Origin: Aerococcus agrisoli
GTDB lineage: Bacteria; Bacillota; Bacilli; Lactobacillales; Aerococcaceae
Direction: 5' to 3'
NCBI RefSeq assembly: GCF_003797145.1
Contig: NZ_RKMG01000010.1
Coordinates: 879-50,362, forward strand
DNA: 49,484 nt
Shown: piece after piece, positions 10,294-17,801 of the stretch
How positions within the stretch are numbered: the stretch's first letter is position 1
Layout: each line of letters opens with the position of its first letter
Notes under the pieces: generated by a model
What the model was told of the DNA's origin: nothing
The model's database searches: none
The model's input: only the letters and a program-made list of their open reading frames with translations
Position numbers and translations under genes: made by a program

Positions 10294-11492
10294 TAGCGAT
10301 AATCCTCCACGTTCACAAATCTTGCACCATCATCTGTCTTACAGAAGTTGACTTCGTATACATCTTTAATGGCTGGGAATTTTTCTGGATAAATGGCATC
10401 AATTTTTGCTTTAATTTCGTCTTTTTTACCTGGATCAATCAAACCAATAACTGCACCTCGGAACCCTGCACCTGAAGGTCGTGCTCCGTATACACCTTCT
10501 GTTTCTTGCAAGATATCAAATATCAATTTCATTTCTGGAATACCTGTTTCTTGTTGGTAGAAAGAAGAGTTACCTGATTCAAACATTAATTGTCCAAAGG
10601 TTTTGATGTCTCCTTTAGCATATGCTTCTGCACCTCTTAATACACGTTCTTGTTCTGTGTAGAAATGAGCTGCACGTTTTCTAAAGCGGTCGGGTAATTG
10701 GTCTTTATATTTGTTGTAAATCTCGATTGGAATATTTCGTAATTTCACATCTTCTAATGCTGGTAGTGGTTGACCTGCTAATTCAAGTAATAACCATCCT
10801 GCTACACGTACTTCTTCAACGCGGTTATTAAAGTCAGTACCCATTAGGTTTTTAGAGATACCAGAGTAGACAACAATAACTTCAAAGTCTTTAAAATCTG
10901 CGCCCTTATCAATCATTTCGTATTCATTGGTTAAACAGTCCATCAACATCAATTGATTGTTCATACTTAACACATTAGCTGATTGATCTAGAATACCGTT
11001 TTTCAAACCGATGAATTTAGTTTCAACCCAGTGGCTATACATAATGATGTCCATTTTTGAAACTTCAATATTGTTGACGTCACATAAGGCCATTAGATAT
11101 GCTGTTGTGACTGCTGCTGATGATGATAAACCACCAATTGGCAATTTACCTGAAACAACAGCGTTCAAGCCAAGTTTTAACACATGGTCTTCTTGTAAGG
11201 CTTTAACTGCACCACGAATATAAGATCCCCAGAATCCAGGAATATATTCTAAGTCATGACCAAATGAGAAAAGTTCTGTATCTGGAAAATCTTCACTTTG
11301 GATTTCCACATAATTATCCTCACGCGGTGCGTATACCATATCTACACTAGCGTCTAAGGTCATTCCTGTTACGCGACCACCTTGGTAGTCTGAATGAGCA
11401 CCAATTGGACAAATACGTAATGGTGATTTGACAACACGAATATCTCCTGCAAGACCATATTTTTTTATAAATGTATCCATTAAATTAGACAT
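10293..11492 (-). CDS. GHMP sugar kinase, galactokinase/galacturonokinase-like
   Basis: 399 residues. Seen in order: SPLRICPIGAHSDYQGG (substrate loop), GKLPIGGLSSSAAV (GHMP phosphate-binding motif), LKNGILDQSA, LMDCLT and GVYGARPSGAGFRG. The RICPxGAHxDxQGG form and the GARxSGAGFRG end recall plant galacturonokinase more than ordinary galactokinase (which has GEHTDYNGG). The start at 11492 follows GGAG with suitable spacing; a longer frame reaches into the IS element and is not used. Only 34 bp of original upstream DNA remains before the IS256-family element. With the nucleotidyltransferase it could form a sugar salvage route, perhaps for galacturonate (inference). Confidence 0.75.
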   Translation of the reverse strand: MSNLMDTFIKKYGLAGDIRVVKSPLRICPIGAHSDYQGGRVTGMTLDASVDMVYAPREDNYVEIQSEDFPDTELFSFGHDLEYIPGFWGSYIRGAVKALQEDHVLKLGLNAVVSGKLPIGGLSSSAAVTTAYLMALCDVNNIEVSKMDIIMYSHWVETKFIGLKNGILDQSANVLSMNNQLMLMDCLTNEYEMIDKGADFKDFEVIVVYSGISKNLMGTDFNNRVEEVRVAGWLLLELAGQPLPALEDVKLRNIPIEIYNKYKDQLPDRFRKRAAHFYTEQERVLRGAEAYAKGDIKTFGQLMFESGNSSFYQQETGIPEMKLIFDILQETEGVYGARPSGAGFRGAVIGLIDPGKKDEIKAKIDAIYPEKFPAIKDVYEVNFCKTDDGARFVNVEDYR

Positions 11493-11526
11493 ATGTATAA
11501 CTCCAATCTGTCTACAAAAAACTTCT

Positions 11527-11536
11527 TTAATTAATG
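11527..11536. repeat. Left copy of IS target-site duplication
   Basis: TTAATTAATG immediately left of the IS end; the same 10 bases lie at 12859-12868. The IS256 family normally makes 8-9 bp duplications, so one or two bases may match by chance. Confidence 0.7.
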
Positions 11537-12858
11537 ATAAAGTCCATATAATTGTGTAAAAGATAAAAGGCCATGTAACAGCCCTTTTACGGTACAATGT
11601 TTTTAACCACAAAAACATACCCAGGAGGACGTTACATGACCCAAGTACATTTTACACTGAACAACGAAGAGGTTCAAAGTATTATTGAACATTCGGTAAA
11701 AGATGAAGTTTCTAAAAATATTTTGACCACTGTTTTCAACCAATTGATGGAAAATCAACGAACAGAATATATTCAAGCCGATAACTATGAACGTTCAGAA
11801 AGTCGTCAGAGTCAAAGAAATGGATATTATGAGCGAGACTTTACGACTCGTGTGGGCACACTCGAATTAAAAGTGCCTAGAACACGTGATGGTGAATTTT
11901 CACCGACGGTGTTTGAGCGTTATCAGCGAAATGAAAAGGCACTGCTCGCTTCAATGCTTGAGATGTATGTTTCAGGCGTTTCGACACGTAAAGTTTCAAA
12001 GATTGTTGAAGAGCTATGTGGAAAATCGGTATCGAAATCTTTTGTTTCTAGCCTGACTGAGAAGTTAGACCCGATGGTCAACGAATGGCAGAACCGTTCA
12101 CTCTCAGGTACGAGTTATCCTTATCTGATGACTGATGTTCTCTACATAAAAGTCCGTGAGGGCCATCGAGTGCTTTCTAAAAGCTGCCATATTGCGATCG
12201 GGATAACAGAAGGTGGTGATCGTGAAATCATTGGCTTCATGATCCAAAATGAAGAAAGTGATGACACATGGTCCATCTTCTTTGAATACTTAAAAGAACG
12301 CGGTCTACAGGGGACAGAACTCATCATTTCTGATGCCCATAAAGGCCTAGTGTCTGCAATTCGTAAGTCATTTACCAACGCAAGTTGGCAGAGATGCCAG
12401 GTCCATTTTTTAAGAAACATCTTCAGTTCCATTCCAAAAAAGAATTTAAAACCGTTTAGAGAAGCAGTAAAAGCGATCTTTAAGTTTACGGATATTGAAC
12501 TCGCTCGAACAGCTAAGAATGCCTTAGTCGGTGAATATATCGACCAGTCTAAATATACAAAAGCTTGCGAAATATTGGATAATGGCTTCGAAGATGCCTT
12601 TCAATACACGGTTATCGGAAATGGTCACAATCGGCTAAAAAGCACCAACCTTCTTGAACGACTGAACCAGGAAGTCCGCAGAAGAGAAAAGATTATTCGG
12701 ATTTTTCCCAACCGAACGTCTGCCAATCGATTAATTGGAGCTGTCCTTATAGACCTTCATGACGAATGGCTCAGTTCTACAAGAAAATATATTAAGTTTG
12801 ATCAATGAGAGACCGGTAAAACATTGTATAGTATTTTACACAGGATTATGGACTTGAC
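11537..12858 (+). mobile_element. Complete IS256-family insertion sequence (1322 bp)
   Basis: Ends are imperfect inverted repeats: left AGTCCATATAATTGTGTAAA and the complement of the right end AGTCCATAATCCTGTGTAAA. One transposase gene fills it. Flanking TTAATTAATG repeats (11527-11536 and 12859-12868) mark a clean insertion. It lies in the gap between the GT2 gene (12971) and the sugar kinase (11492) and separates the two halves of the minus-strand capsule cluster. Confidence 0.9.
11636..12808 (+). CDS. IS256-family (Mutator-type) transposase
   Basis: 390 residues, the usual length. The DDE catalytic residues are visible in LMTDVLYIKV (first Asp), LIISDAHKGL (second Asp) and STNLLERLNQEVRRR (Glu). 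The family C-x2-H motif is present in WQRCQVHFLRN. The start ATG at 11636 follows AGGAGGA by six bases; an in-frame ATG upstream (11597) lies near the IS end with no ribosome site. No frameshift or stop is present, so the element could be active. It is transcribed against the surrounding capsule genes. Confidence 0.93.
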   Translation: MTQVHFTLNNEEVQSIIEHSVKDEVSKNILTTVFNQLMENQRTEYIQADNYERSESRQSQRNGYYERDFTTRVGTLELKVPRTRDGEFSPTVFERYQRNEKALLASMLEMYVSGVSTRKVSKIVEELCGKSVSKSFVSSLTEKLDPMVNEWQNRSLSGTSYPYLMTDVLYIKVREGHRVLSKSCHIAIGITEGGDREIIGFMIQNEESDDTWSIFFEYLKERGLQGTELIISDAHKGLVSAIRKSFTNASWQRCQVHFLRNIFSSIPKKNLKPFREAVKAIFKFTDIELARTAKNALVGEYIDQSKYTKACEILDNGFEDAFQYTVIGNGHNRLKSTNLLERLNQEVRRREKIIRIFPNRTSANRLIGAVLIDLHDEWLSSTRKYIKFDQ

Positions 12859-12868
12859 TTAATTAATG
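12859..12868. repeat. Right copy of IS target-site duplication
   Basis: TTAATTAATG, identical to 11527-11536. The remaining 102 bp to the GT2 gene are AT-rich and show nothing I can name. Confidence 0.7.
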
Positions 12869-12970
12869 GGTCCCGTATCTCCACTAATTTTTTATTGAAC
12901 AATATTTTTATAATTTAAATAGACTTAACTTGTACCGTTAACTATCCAAAATAAATTTAATTTTTATTTA

Positions 12971-13858
12971 TCAATTTCTTTTAAATCTCCAAATATAGTC
13001 GATAAACCCAATAGGTGATAATAATAGTGATAAAAAAGAATCGCTTTTCTTATTATATGGAATTCTTTTCTTTGCTATTATAGTAGCAGAATTATAAGCA
13101 ATTCCTGATTTTATTTTTTGCATAAGATTTGGAGCTGTTTCAAATTGATTATGCCTGAAAATCAAATGTCCAATAGGATTATTTTTAACGTGTTTTTTAT
13201 TGTTTTTTGTAATGCCATTTTCTTGATACTCGATTATCATAATCGGGTCATGAATTACTAAAAGCTCATATTTTCTATCCAATTCATCGGCCATGTAACT
13301 TAGAGGGAAATAATTTTCTCCATTGATTTCCGGATACAAATAATTCTTTATAATATCAGTCTTATAAACTTGTGCATATTCAGGGCCAATCTTCAAATTG
13401 TATCTTAAATGCCCCTGTGTCAGATATTTAAATTTACTAGGTATAAATTTATCCTGCATAGGAGTTAAATCTTCGTTTGATCTTAATGCAATCATTCCAC
13501 AAATTTTTTCATCATCTTTTATCGAATTATAATTGTTAATAATAATTTCTACCGCATCTGGAGTAAACCAATCATCAGAATCTAGACATATCCACAATGG
13601 AGTTTTAGTCTCTTTGAGGCTCTTATTAATAGATTTTATTTTTCCAGAATTTGCTTGTTTCACGTATTTAATTGGAATTTTATCTTCATTAATCCATTTT
13701 TCCACAAGCTCTTTTGTATTATCCTTAGATCCATCATCAATAATGAACCATTCAAATGATTTGTTTGTTTGTGCTAGTAAGCTAGTATAAACTCGTCCAA
13801 TAGTCGTAGCTCTATTATAAGTCGGTGTAAAAATTGTTAATATATTCACTATATTCAT
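12971..13858 (-). CDS. Glycosyltransferase family 2
   Basis: 295 residues with a GT-A fold. IFTPTYNRATTIGRVYTSL is the N-terminal nucleotide-binding segment, WFIIDDGSKDNTKELV follows, and WICLDSDDWFTPDA carries the DxD metal site. The C-terminal part (about 200-295) contains FRHNQFETAPNLMQK and a basic, weakly hydrophobic tail suited to membrane association. It should add one sugar to the capsule repeat unit; donor and linkage are not readable. Its start codon lies 11 bp after the acetyltransferase gene. The IS256 element has inserted about 100 bp beyond its stop, so any transcript into the kinase gene is now interrupted. Confidence 0.85.
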   Translation of the reverse strand: MNIVNILTIFTPTYNRATTIGRVYTSLLAQTNKSFEWFIIDDGSKDNTKELVEKWINEDKIPIKYVKQANSGKIKSINKSLKETKTPLWICLDSDDWFTPDAVEIIINNYNSIKDDEKICGMIALRSNEDLTPMQDKFIPSKFKYLTQGHLRYNLKIGPEYAQVYKTDIIKNYLYPEINGENYFPLSYMADELDRKYELLVIHDPIMIIEYQENGITKNNKKHVKNNPIGHLIFRHNQFETAPNLMQKIKSGIAYNSATIIAKKRIPYNKKSDSFLSLLLSPIGFIDYIWRFKRN

Positions 13859-13869
13859 ATTCCCCCATT

Positions 13870-14337
13870 TTAAAGTGTTTTAATGAATTTTGCAGGATTA
13901 CCTGCGTATAAAGCATTAGGAGAAGTCAAATCTGAGGTAACTACTGATCCTGCTCCGACAATAATACCTTCCTCAATTGTTACTCCCTTTAAAATAACGG
14001 TATTTGCACCTATCCATACATTATCTTTTATAACAACTTTTGTATCAATATGTTTTTTTTCTATCTTATTCGTTGTCCAATTATTAGTAGCATATCCTGT
14101 TGAAAACACTGAAACTCCGTAAGATAAAGTTACATTTTCTCCAATAATAATATACCCCTGTCCATATAATGCCACTCTAGCATTTATACGGGTCTTATAT
14201 CCTATTTGAATATTTTTTTTATGAACTAAGTAAGGAATTCCAAATAATTTTACTTTATTTTTATATAAAGGATAATTAAAACATTTATGACATAAAATCA
14301 CTAAAAATCTAATTATTTTAGTCAAATTCTCGCTCAA
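13870..14337 (-). CDS. Left-handed beta-helix O-acetyltransferase
   Basis: 155 residues. The middle and C-terminal parts consist of hexapeptide repeats (IIIGENVTLS, KDNVWIGANTVILKGVTIEEG, IIVGAGSVVTSDL), ending with the typical ALYAGNPAKFIKTL. This is the maltose/galactoside acetyltransferase-like class often found in capsule loci, where it O-acetylates a sugar of the repeat unit with acetyl-CoA. The protein is short and trimeric in known relatives. It sits between the GT2 gene and the UDP-glucuronate epimerase gene in the same orientation. The acceptor sugar is unknown. Confidence 0.82.
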   Translation of the reverse strand: MSENLTKIIRFLVILCHKCFNYPLYKNKVKLFGIPYLVHKKNIQIGYKTRINARVALYGQGYIIIGENVTLSYGVSVFSTGYATNNWTTNKIEKKHIDTKVVIKDNVWIGANTVILKGVTIEEGIIVGAGSVVTSDLTSPNALYAGNPAKFIKTL

Positions 14338-14371
14338 ATGAATTCCCTCTCTCTAATTTTTCTAATATATA

Positions 14372-15382
14372 TTAAGTCAAATCATAAAAATCTACGTACC
14401 AATCAGCAAATTTTTGTAACCCTTCTTGGATAGATGTTTGTGGTTTGAAATTGATTGCGTTTTGCAATTTATCAGTATTGGCATATGTAGCTGGTACATC
14501 GCCTGGCTTGATAGGTTCATATATTTTTTTAAAATTTACTTTTCTATTTAATGAATTACTCAACGCATTTTCTAGGCTAAAAATAAATGTCATTAATTTC
14601 TCTGGGTTATTATTTCCTATATTGTAAACCGTATGCGCGGGTAGTCCATTGGGGGTTACTGGAGGAATATTAATTAACTTTTCAATTCCGATAACAATAT
14701 CATCAATATATGTAAAATCTCGATATAAATCATTTTCAAAATCACCATTATTATAGATATGAATTGATTCTTCATTAAAATACATATTTGCAAATTTAAA
14801 ATATGCCATATCTGGACGACCTAATGGTCCGTATACTGTAAAGAATCTTAAACCAGTGGTTGGAATGCCATATAGGTGACTATAAGTGTGAGCCATCAAC
14901 TCATTTGATTTTTTTGTTGCAGCATACAAAGAAACAGGATGATCTACAAAATCTGTTTCTTTAAATGGTACCTCTTTATTTGATCCATACACAGAACTTG
15001 AAGATGCGTATAAAAGATGTTTAACCGGAAATTTTCGGCAAGCTTCTAAAATATTATAAAAACCAATTATATTACTTTGTATATATACGTCAGGGTTATC
15101 AATTGAATATCTCACGCCTGCTTGCGCTGCCAAATTTACTACAATCTCAAATTGTTCCCTTTCAAATAATTCTAATAAATTGACCTTATCCGAAATATCT
15201 TGTTTAACAAATTCAAAATTTTTATACCCAGATAATTTCTCTAATCTACTTTCTTTAAGCTTAATGTCATAATAGTTATTCAAATTATCTATGCCAAATA
15301 CATGATTTCCATTCTTTAATAGCAATTCACTCAGAAAAGAACCAATGAATCCTGCAGCACCCGTGACTAATATTTTACTCAT
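14372..15382 (-). CDS. UDP-glucuronate 4-epimerase (CapI-like)
   Basis: 336 residues of the extended SDR family. Seen: VTGAAGFIGSFLSELLL cofactor motif, NLAAQAGVRYSI, YASSSSVYG, SLYAATKKSNELMAHTYS with YxxxK, and RFFTVYGPLGRPDMA. The last motif is characteristic of enzymes that act on UDP-glucuronate rather than UDP-glucose. It interconverts UDP-GlcA and UDP-GalA; ugd at the left edge would supply UDP-GlcA. It lies between two GT2 genes and an acetyltransferase gene in the minus-strand capsule operon. A UDP-glucose 4-epimerase is the main alternative but lacks the GRPDMA pattern. Confidence 0.87.
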   Translation of the reverse strand: MSKILVTGAAGFIGSFLSELLLKNGNHVFGIDNLNNYYDIKLKESRLEKLSGYKNFEFVKQDISDKVNLLELFEREQFEIVVNLAAQAGVRYSIDNPDVYIQSNIIGFYNILEACRKFPVKHLLYASSSSVYGSNKEVPFKETDFVDHPVSLYAATKKSNELMAHTYSHLYGIPTTGLRFFTVYGPLGRPDMAYFKFANMYFNEESIHIYNNGDFENDLYRDFTYIDDIVIGIEKLINIPPVTPNGLPAHTVYNIGNNNPEKLMTFIFSLENALSNSLNRKVNFKKIYEPIKPGDVPATYANTDKLQNAINFKPQTSIQEGLQKFADWYVDFYDLT

Positions 15383-15427
15383 AAATAAACTTCTCTCCTA
15401 TTTCAACTTCAATATGGTTTATATTGA

Positions 15428-16255
15428 CTATTTTACACTTCTTAAAAATTTATTTGAAATTTGCTTTAATAATGGAAGTGGTAATATATATAATATTATT
15501 TGCCCCACAATAACATAAAGTAAGTCTAATAAATTACAGTGTCCTCTTCTAAAAATCGTATATTGCGCTTTTATATAGCTTGAAACATATGACCAACTTT
15601 TTCGTCGTTTAAAATTATTTTCATTGGATCTAAATAATAATAAAGATTCATCTAAGTTTGCTGTTTTATAGCCAGAGTTTACCATGCGTGAAAATAAATC
15701 TAAATCTTGTTTTCTACGCAAAGTTCCATATCCTCCGACTTCAATAACAACACTTTTCTTAAACATAACTGTAGGATGATTAAAGGGACTACGTCTCCTA
15801 ATATACTTCTTTATATCCTCATTCTTTGATGGAACATTTCGTGAAGATACAATATTATCTGGGGTATCATAAAATTCATCAATATTAGTTCCAACCATAG
15901 CTAATTGGGAATCAGCATCGAATAATTTTAACTCTTTTTCACACCTATCAGGTAAAGAAATATCATCAGTATCCATTCTAGCTACCAACTCATTACTACA
16001 TATTTCCAAACCTTTATCTAATGCTTTTCCTAATCCAATATTTTTTTCCAACGGTAGCACATCTATTAAATCTGAATAATTTTCTTGAAAAAATGTAACC
16101 TTATCCTTCAATTCTCCTGAGATAGGACCATCAATTACCAAGACAATTTGATTAGGCTTAACGGATTGATTTATCATACTTTCTATGCTTTCAACAAACC
16201 AATTAGGGTTTTCTTTTTTATAAAGGGACATAAGTACACTATACTTTTCTACCAA
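15428..16255 (-). CDS. Glycosyltransferase family 2 (AmsE/CpsI-like)
   Basis: 275 residues. YSVLMSLYKKENPNWFVESIESM starts the GT-A fold, VLVIDGPI follows, ELVARMDTDDIS carries the DxD metal-binding motif, and the C-terminal 50 residues are hydrophobic and basic (LLDLLYVIVGQIILYILPLPLLKQ is split here in description only), suggesting membrane attachment. It should transfer a sugar to the lipid-linked repeat unit. It is the first gene of the minus-strand cluster. AGGAGG precedes the start, and a 262-bp control region with a promoter and cre-like site lies upstream. Confidence 0.85.
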   Translation of the reverse strand: MVEKYSVLMSLYKKENPNWFVESIESMINQSVKPNQIVLVIDGPISGELKDKVTFFQENYSDLIDVLPLEKNIGLGKALDKGLEICSNELVARMDTDDISLPDRCEKELKLFDADSQLAMVGTNIDEFYDTPDNIVSSRNVPSKNEDIKKYIRRRSPFNHPTVMFKKSVVIEVGGYGTLRRKQDLDLFSRMVNSGYKTANLDESLLLFRSNENNFKRRKSWSYVSSYIKAQYTIFRRGHCNLLDLLYVIVGQIILYILPLPLLKQISNKFLRSVK

Positions 16256-16330
16256 ACTATACTCCTCCTAAATAATTTCATAAAATTAAAGAGTTTAAAT
16301 TTTTAGATTTGTGCAATAAATGCTCCATTA

Positions 16331-16339
16331 ATTATATCA
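16331..16339 (-). promoter_or_regulatory. Extended -10 promoter of the capsule cluster
   Basis: The minus strand reads TGATATAAT, a perfect extended -10 (TGnTATAAT), 76 bp before the GT2 start. No good -35 is seen at the usual distance. An AT-rich palindrome occupies that place instead. Confidence 0.55.
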
Positions 16340-16343
16340 AACA

Positions 16344-16368
16344 AAGATTACATAATTATGATAATCTT
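16344..16368. promoter_or_regulatory. AT-rich palindrome at the -35 position of the capsule promoter
   Basis: AAGATTACATAA and TTATGATAATCTT form 12-bp arms with one bulged A. The centre falls where a -35 element would sit, so it may bind a regulator or activator. Confidence 0.4.
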
Positions 16369-16423
16369 AAAAAAAAGTCCGTTAAATCACAACATTCAAC
16401 TTATTTTATATAACTAAACGTAG

Positions 16424-16437
16424 TGATACCGGTTACA
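16424..16437. promoter_or_regulatory. cre-like site (CcpA operator)
   Basis: TGATACCGGTTACA matches the catabolite-responsive consensus TGWNANCGNTNWCA at every fixed position, on both strands. It lies about 100 bp upstream of the predicted capsule transcription start. Confidence 0.55.
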
Positions 16438-16484
16438 AATGTACAATATTGGTAATATTTACACATAATTAACACTATAAATCC

Positions 16485-16513
16485 AAAAAAACTCAGTATT
16501 TTGACTGAGCTTT
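16485..16513 (-). terminator. Terminator after the HhH-GPD glycosylase gene
   Basis: On the minus strand AAGCTCAG..CTGAGTT forms a stem with an 8-base loop followed by TTTTTT. It begins 5 bp past the stop codon. Confidence 0.8.
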
Positions 16514-16517
16514 AGTA

Positions 16518-17165
16518 CTATATTTCAAAATTGCCAAATATAGATTGTTCAAAATCTGCTGATTTTTTATGTAGTTTACCAAAGTTATCGATGTAGCCAT
16601 GTAGGTCTTCTGCGTCTGCTGCGGTAAAATCATCCGGCATGGTGACAGCAGCTTTAAGGTCTTGATATGTTTTAAATTCGGTTCCTGTTAAGTAGCCAAA
16701 TAGTCTTCTAGCATAAGCGTCTGCAATAAAATGATTTTGATGGAAGATGAATACTTGGTATACATCGGCTGTTTCTTGACCAACACCGTGAAGTTTTAAT
16801 AATTCTTTTCTAAGGTTTTTACCGTATTTAGCTGCGATGGCGTCATAGTCCCAGTTATGGTTTTTGAACCATTGTAAACTTGATTGGATGGCTTTTGATT
16901 TATTTTTAAAGAAGCCTGATGGTCGGATCAGTTCTTGTAACTCTTCTGTTGTTAAGTCTATGATTTTATCAGCGTCAAAGTTAGTAACTGGACGCAAGTT
17001 ATCTAAGGTTTTTTGGACGTTGGTCCAGGTAGTGTTTTGCACTAAAATAGCCCCCAAGATGAGCTCCACTGGATTTTCTGCGGGCCACTTGCCTGGGTGT
17101 TCTTGGTGCTGTTTAAAATGTGCGTATACTTTATGTATTTGTTCTGCTGTGATTTTGATGTGCAT
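16518..17165 (-). CDS. HhH-GPD DNA glycosylase, endonuclease III-like without Fe-S cluster
   Basis: 215 residues. NPVELILGAILVQNTTW is the family's N-terminal helix region, and ELLKLHGVGQETADVY is the helix-hairpin-helix. HHNHFIADAYARRLFGY-like sequence just after it supplies the catalytic Asp. The Lys of bifunctional EndoIII (GVGxKTA) is Gln here (GVGQETA), so a monofunctional glycosylase is predicted. There are no cysteines for a 4Fe-4S cluster at the C-terminus. It probably removes damaged bases. The gene starts 18 bp past ogt, so the pair looks like a small alkylation/base-repair operon. Confidence 0.8.
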   Translation of the reverse strand: MHIKITAEQIHKVYAHFKQHQEHPGKWPAENPVELILGAILVQNTTWTNVQKTLDNLRPVTNFDADKIIDLTTEELQELIRPSGFFKNKSKAIQSSLQWFKNHNWDYDAIAAKYGKNLRKELLKLHGVGQETADVYQVFIFHQNHFIADAYARRLFGYLTGTEFKTYQDLKAAVTMPDDFTAADAEDLHGYIDNFGKLHKKSADFEQSIFGNFEI

Positions 17166-17183
17166 TGCTTTTTTGCCAACTTT

Positions 17184-17705
17184 CTAGATTTTTGGTTCGA
17201 TACCTTCGAGTTTTAGTAATGTAATTTTCTTGTCGATACCGCCTGCATAGCCTGTTAGGTCACCGTTACTAGCGATAACACGGTGGCAGGGAATCATGAT
17301 AGAGATTGGGTTGCGTCCGACTGCCCCACCAACTGCACGAGCTGAGCCACGGCCTTTGGTTTGACGGGCTGCAACGCGATCAGCTAGTTCTTGGTAGGAA
17401 ATGGTTTCGCCGTAAGCTACTTTCGTTAATTCAGCCCAAACTTCTTGTTGGAAGGCTGTACCCTGTGGCATAAGTGGTAGGTTTTTAACACTCGGATTTT
17501 GCCCATCGAAATAGGCATCAAACCAATCTGTTGCTTGTTTTAGGATTGGTTGATCTGACGGGTTTTCAATTGCTTCGACACGGTCTAAGTCAAAAGTACC
17601 GGCAAAATGTTCTTGATTTTCGTACCATGCACCTAATAGCCCGCTGTCGTTTGCTAGTATGATGATAGGACCGATTGGTGATTGATAGTTTGTTTTATAT
17701 AACAT
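17184..17705 (-). CDS. ogt: Methylated-DNA--protein-cysteine methyltransferase
   Basis: 173 residues. The C-terminal domain has GTAFQQEVWAELTKVAYGETISYQELA, then NPISIMIPCHRVIASNG with the PCHR active-site Cys that accepts the methyl group from O6-methylguanine, and TGYAGGIDKKITLLKLEG. (The first motif is quoted in pieces by function: DNA-binding wing helix and recognition helix.) It is a suicide DNA-repair protein. It is first in a two-gene operon with the glycosylase. The start ATG at 17703-17705 has an AGGAGC-like site upstream. A terminator from the upstream membrane-protein gene separates the two transcripts. Confidence 0.92.
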   Translation of the reverse strand: MLYKTNYQSPIGPIIILANDSGLLGAWYENQEHFAGTFDLDRVEAIENPSDQPILKQATDWFDAYFDGQNPSVKNLPLMPQGTAFQQEVWAELTKVAYGETISYQELADRVAARQTKGRGSARAVGGAVGRNPISIMIPCHRVIASNGDLTGYAGGIDKKITLLKLEGIEPKI

Positions 17706-17745
17706 GTATGTGCTCCTTTAGGCTTTCTTATCAGATTGATTATAC

Positions 17746-17797
17746 CAAAAAAGCCCCTTGCTTGTAGTGTCTAGTTGACTCAAATAGCGAGAGGCTT
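17746..17797 (-). terminator. Terminator after the membrane glycosyltransferase operon
   Basis: On the minus strand AAGCCTCTCGCT pairs with AGCAAGGGGCTT across a 25-base loop, followed by TTTTTT. It lies just past the stop at 17802. Confidence 0.7.
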
Positions 17798-17801
17798 ATT
17801 T

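Noticed and set aside
11493..11618. Longer N-terminus for the sugar kinase reading into the IS element
   Set aside because: It would begin inside the inserted element; the normal start with GGAG is at 11492.
11537..11640. Outward promoter at the IS left end driving the kinase gene
   Set aside because: Only weak hexamers with poor spacing are seen; not enough to call.
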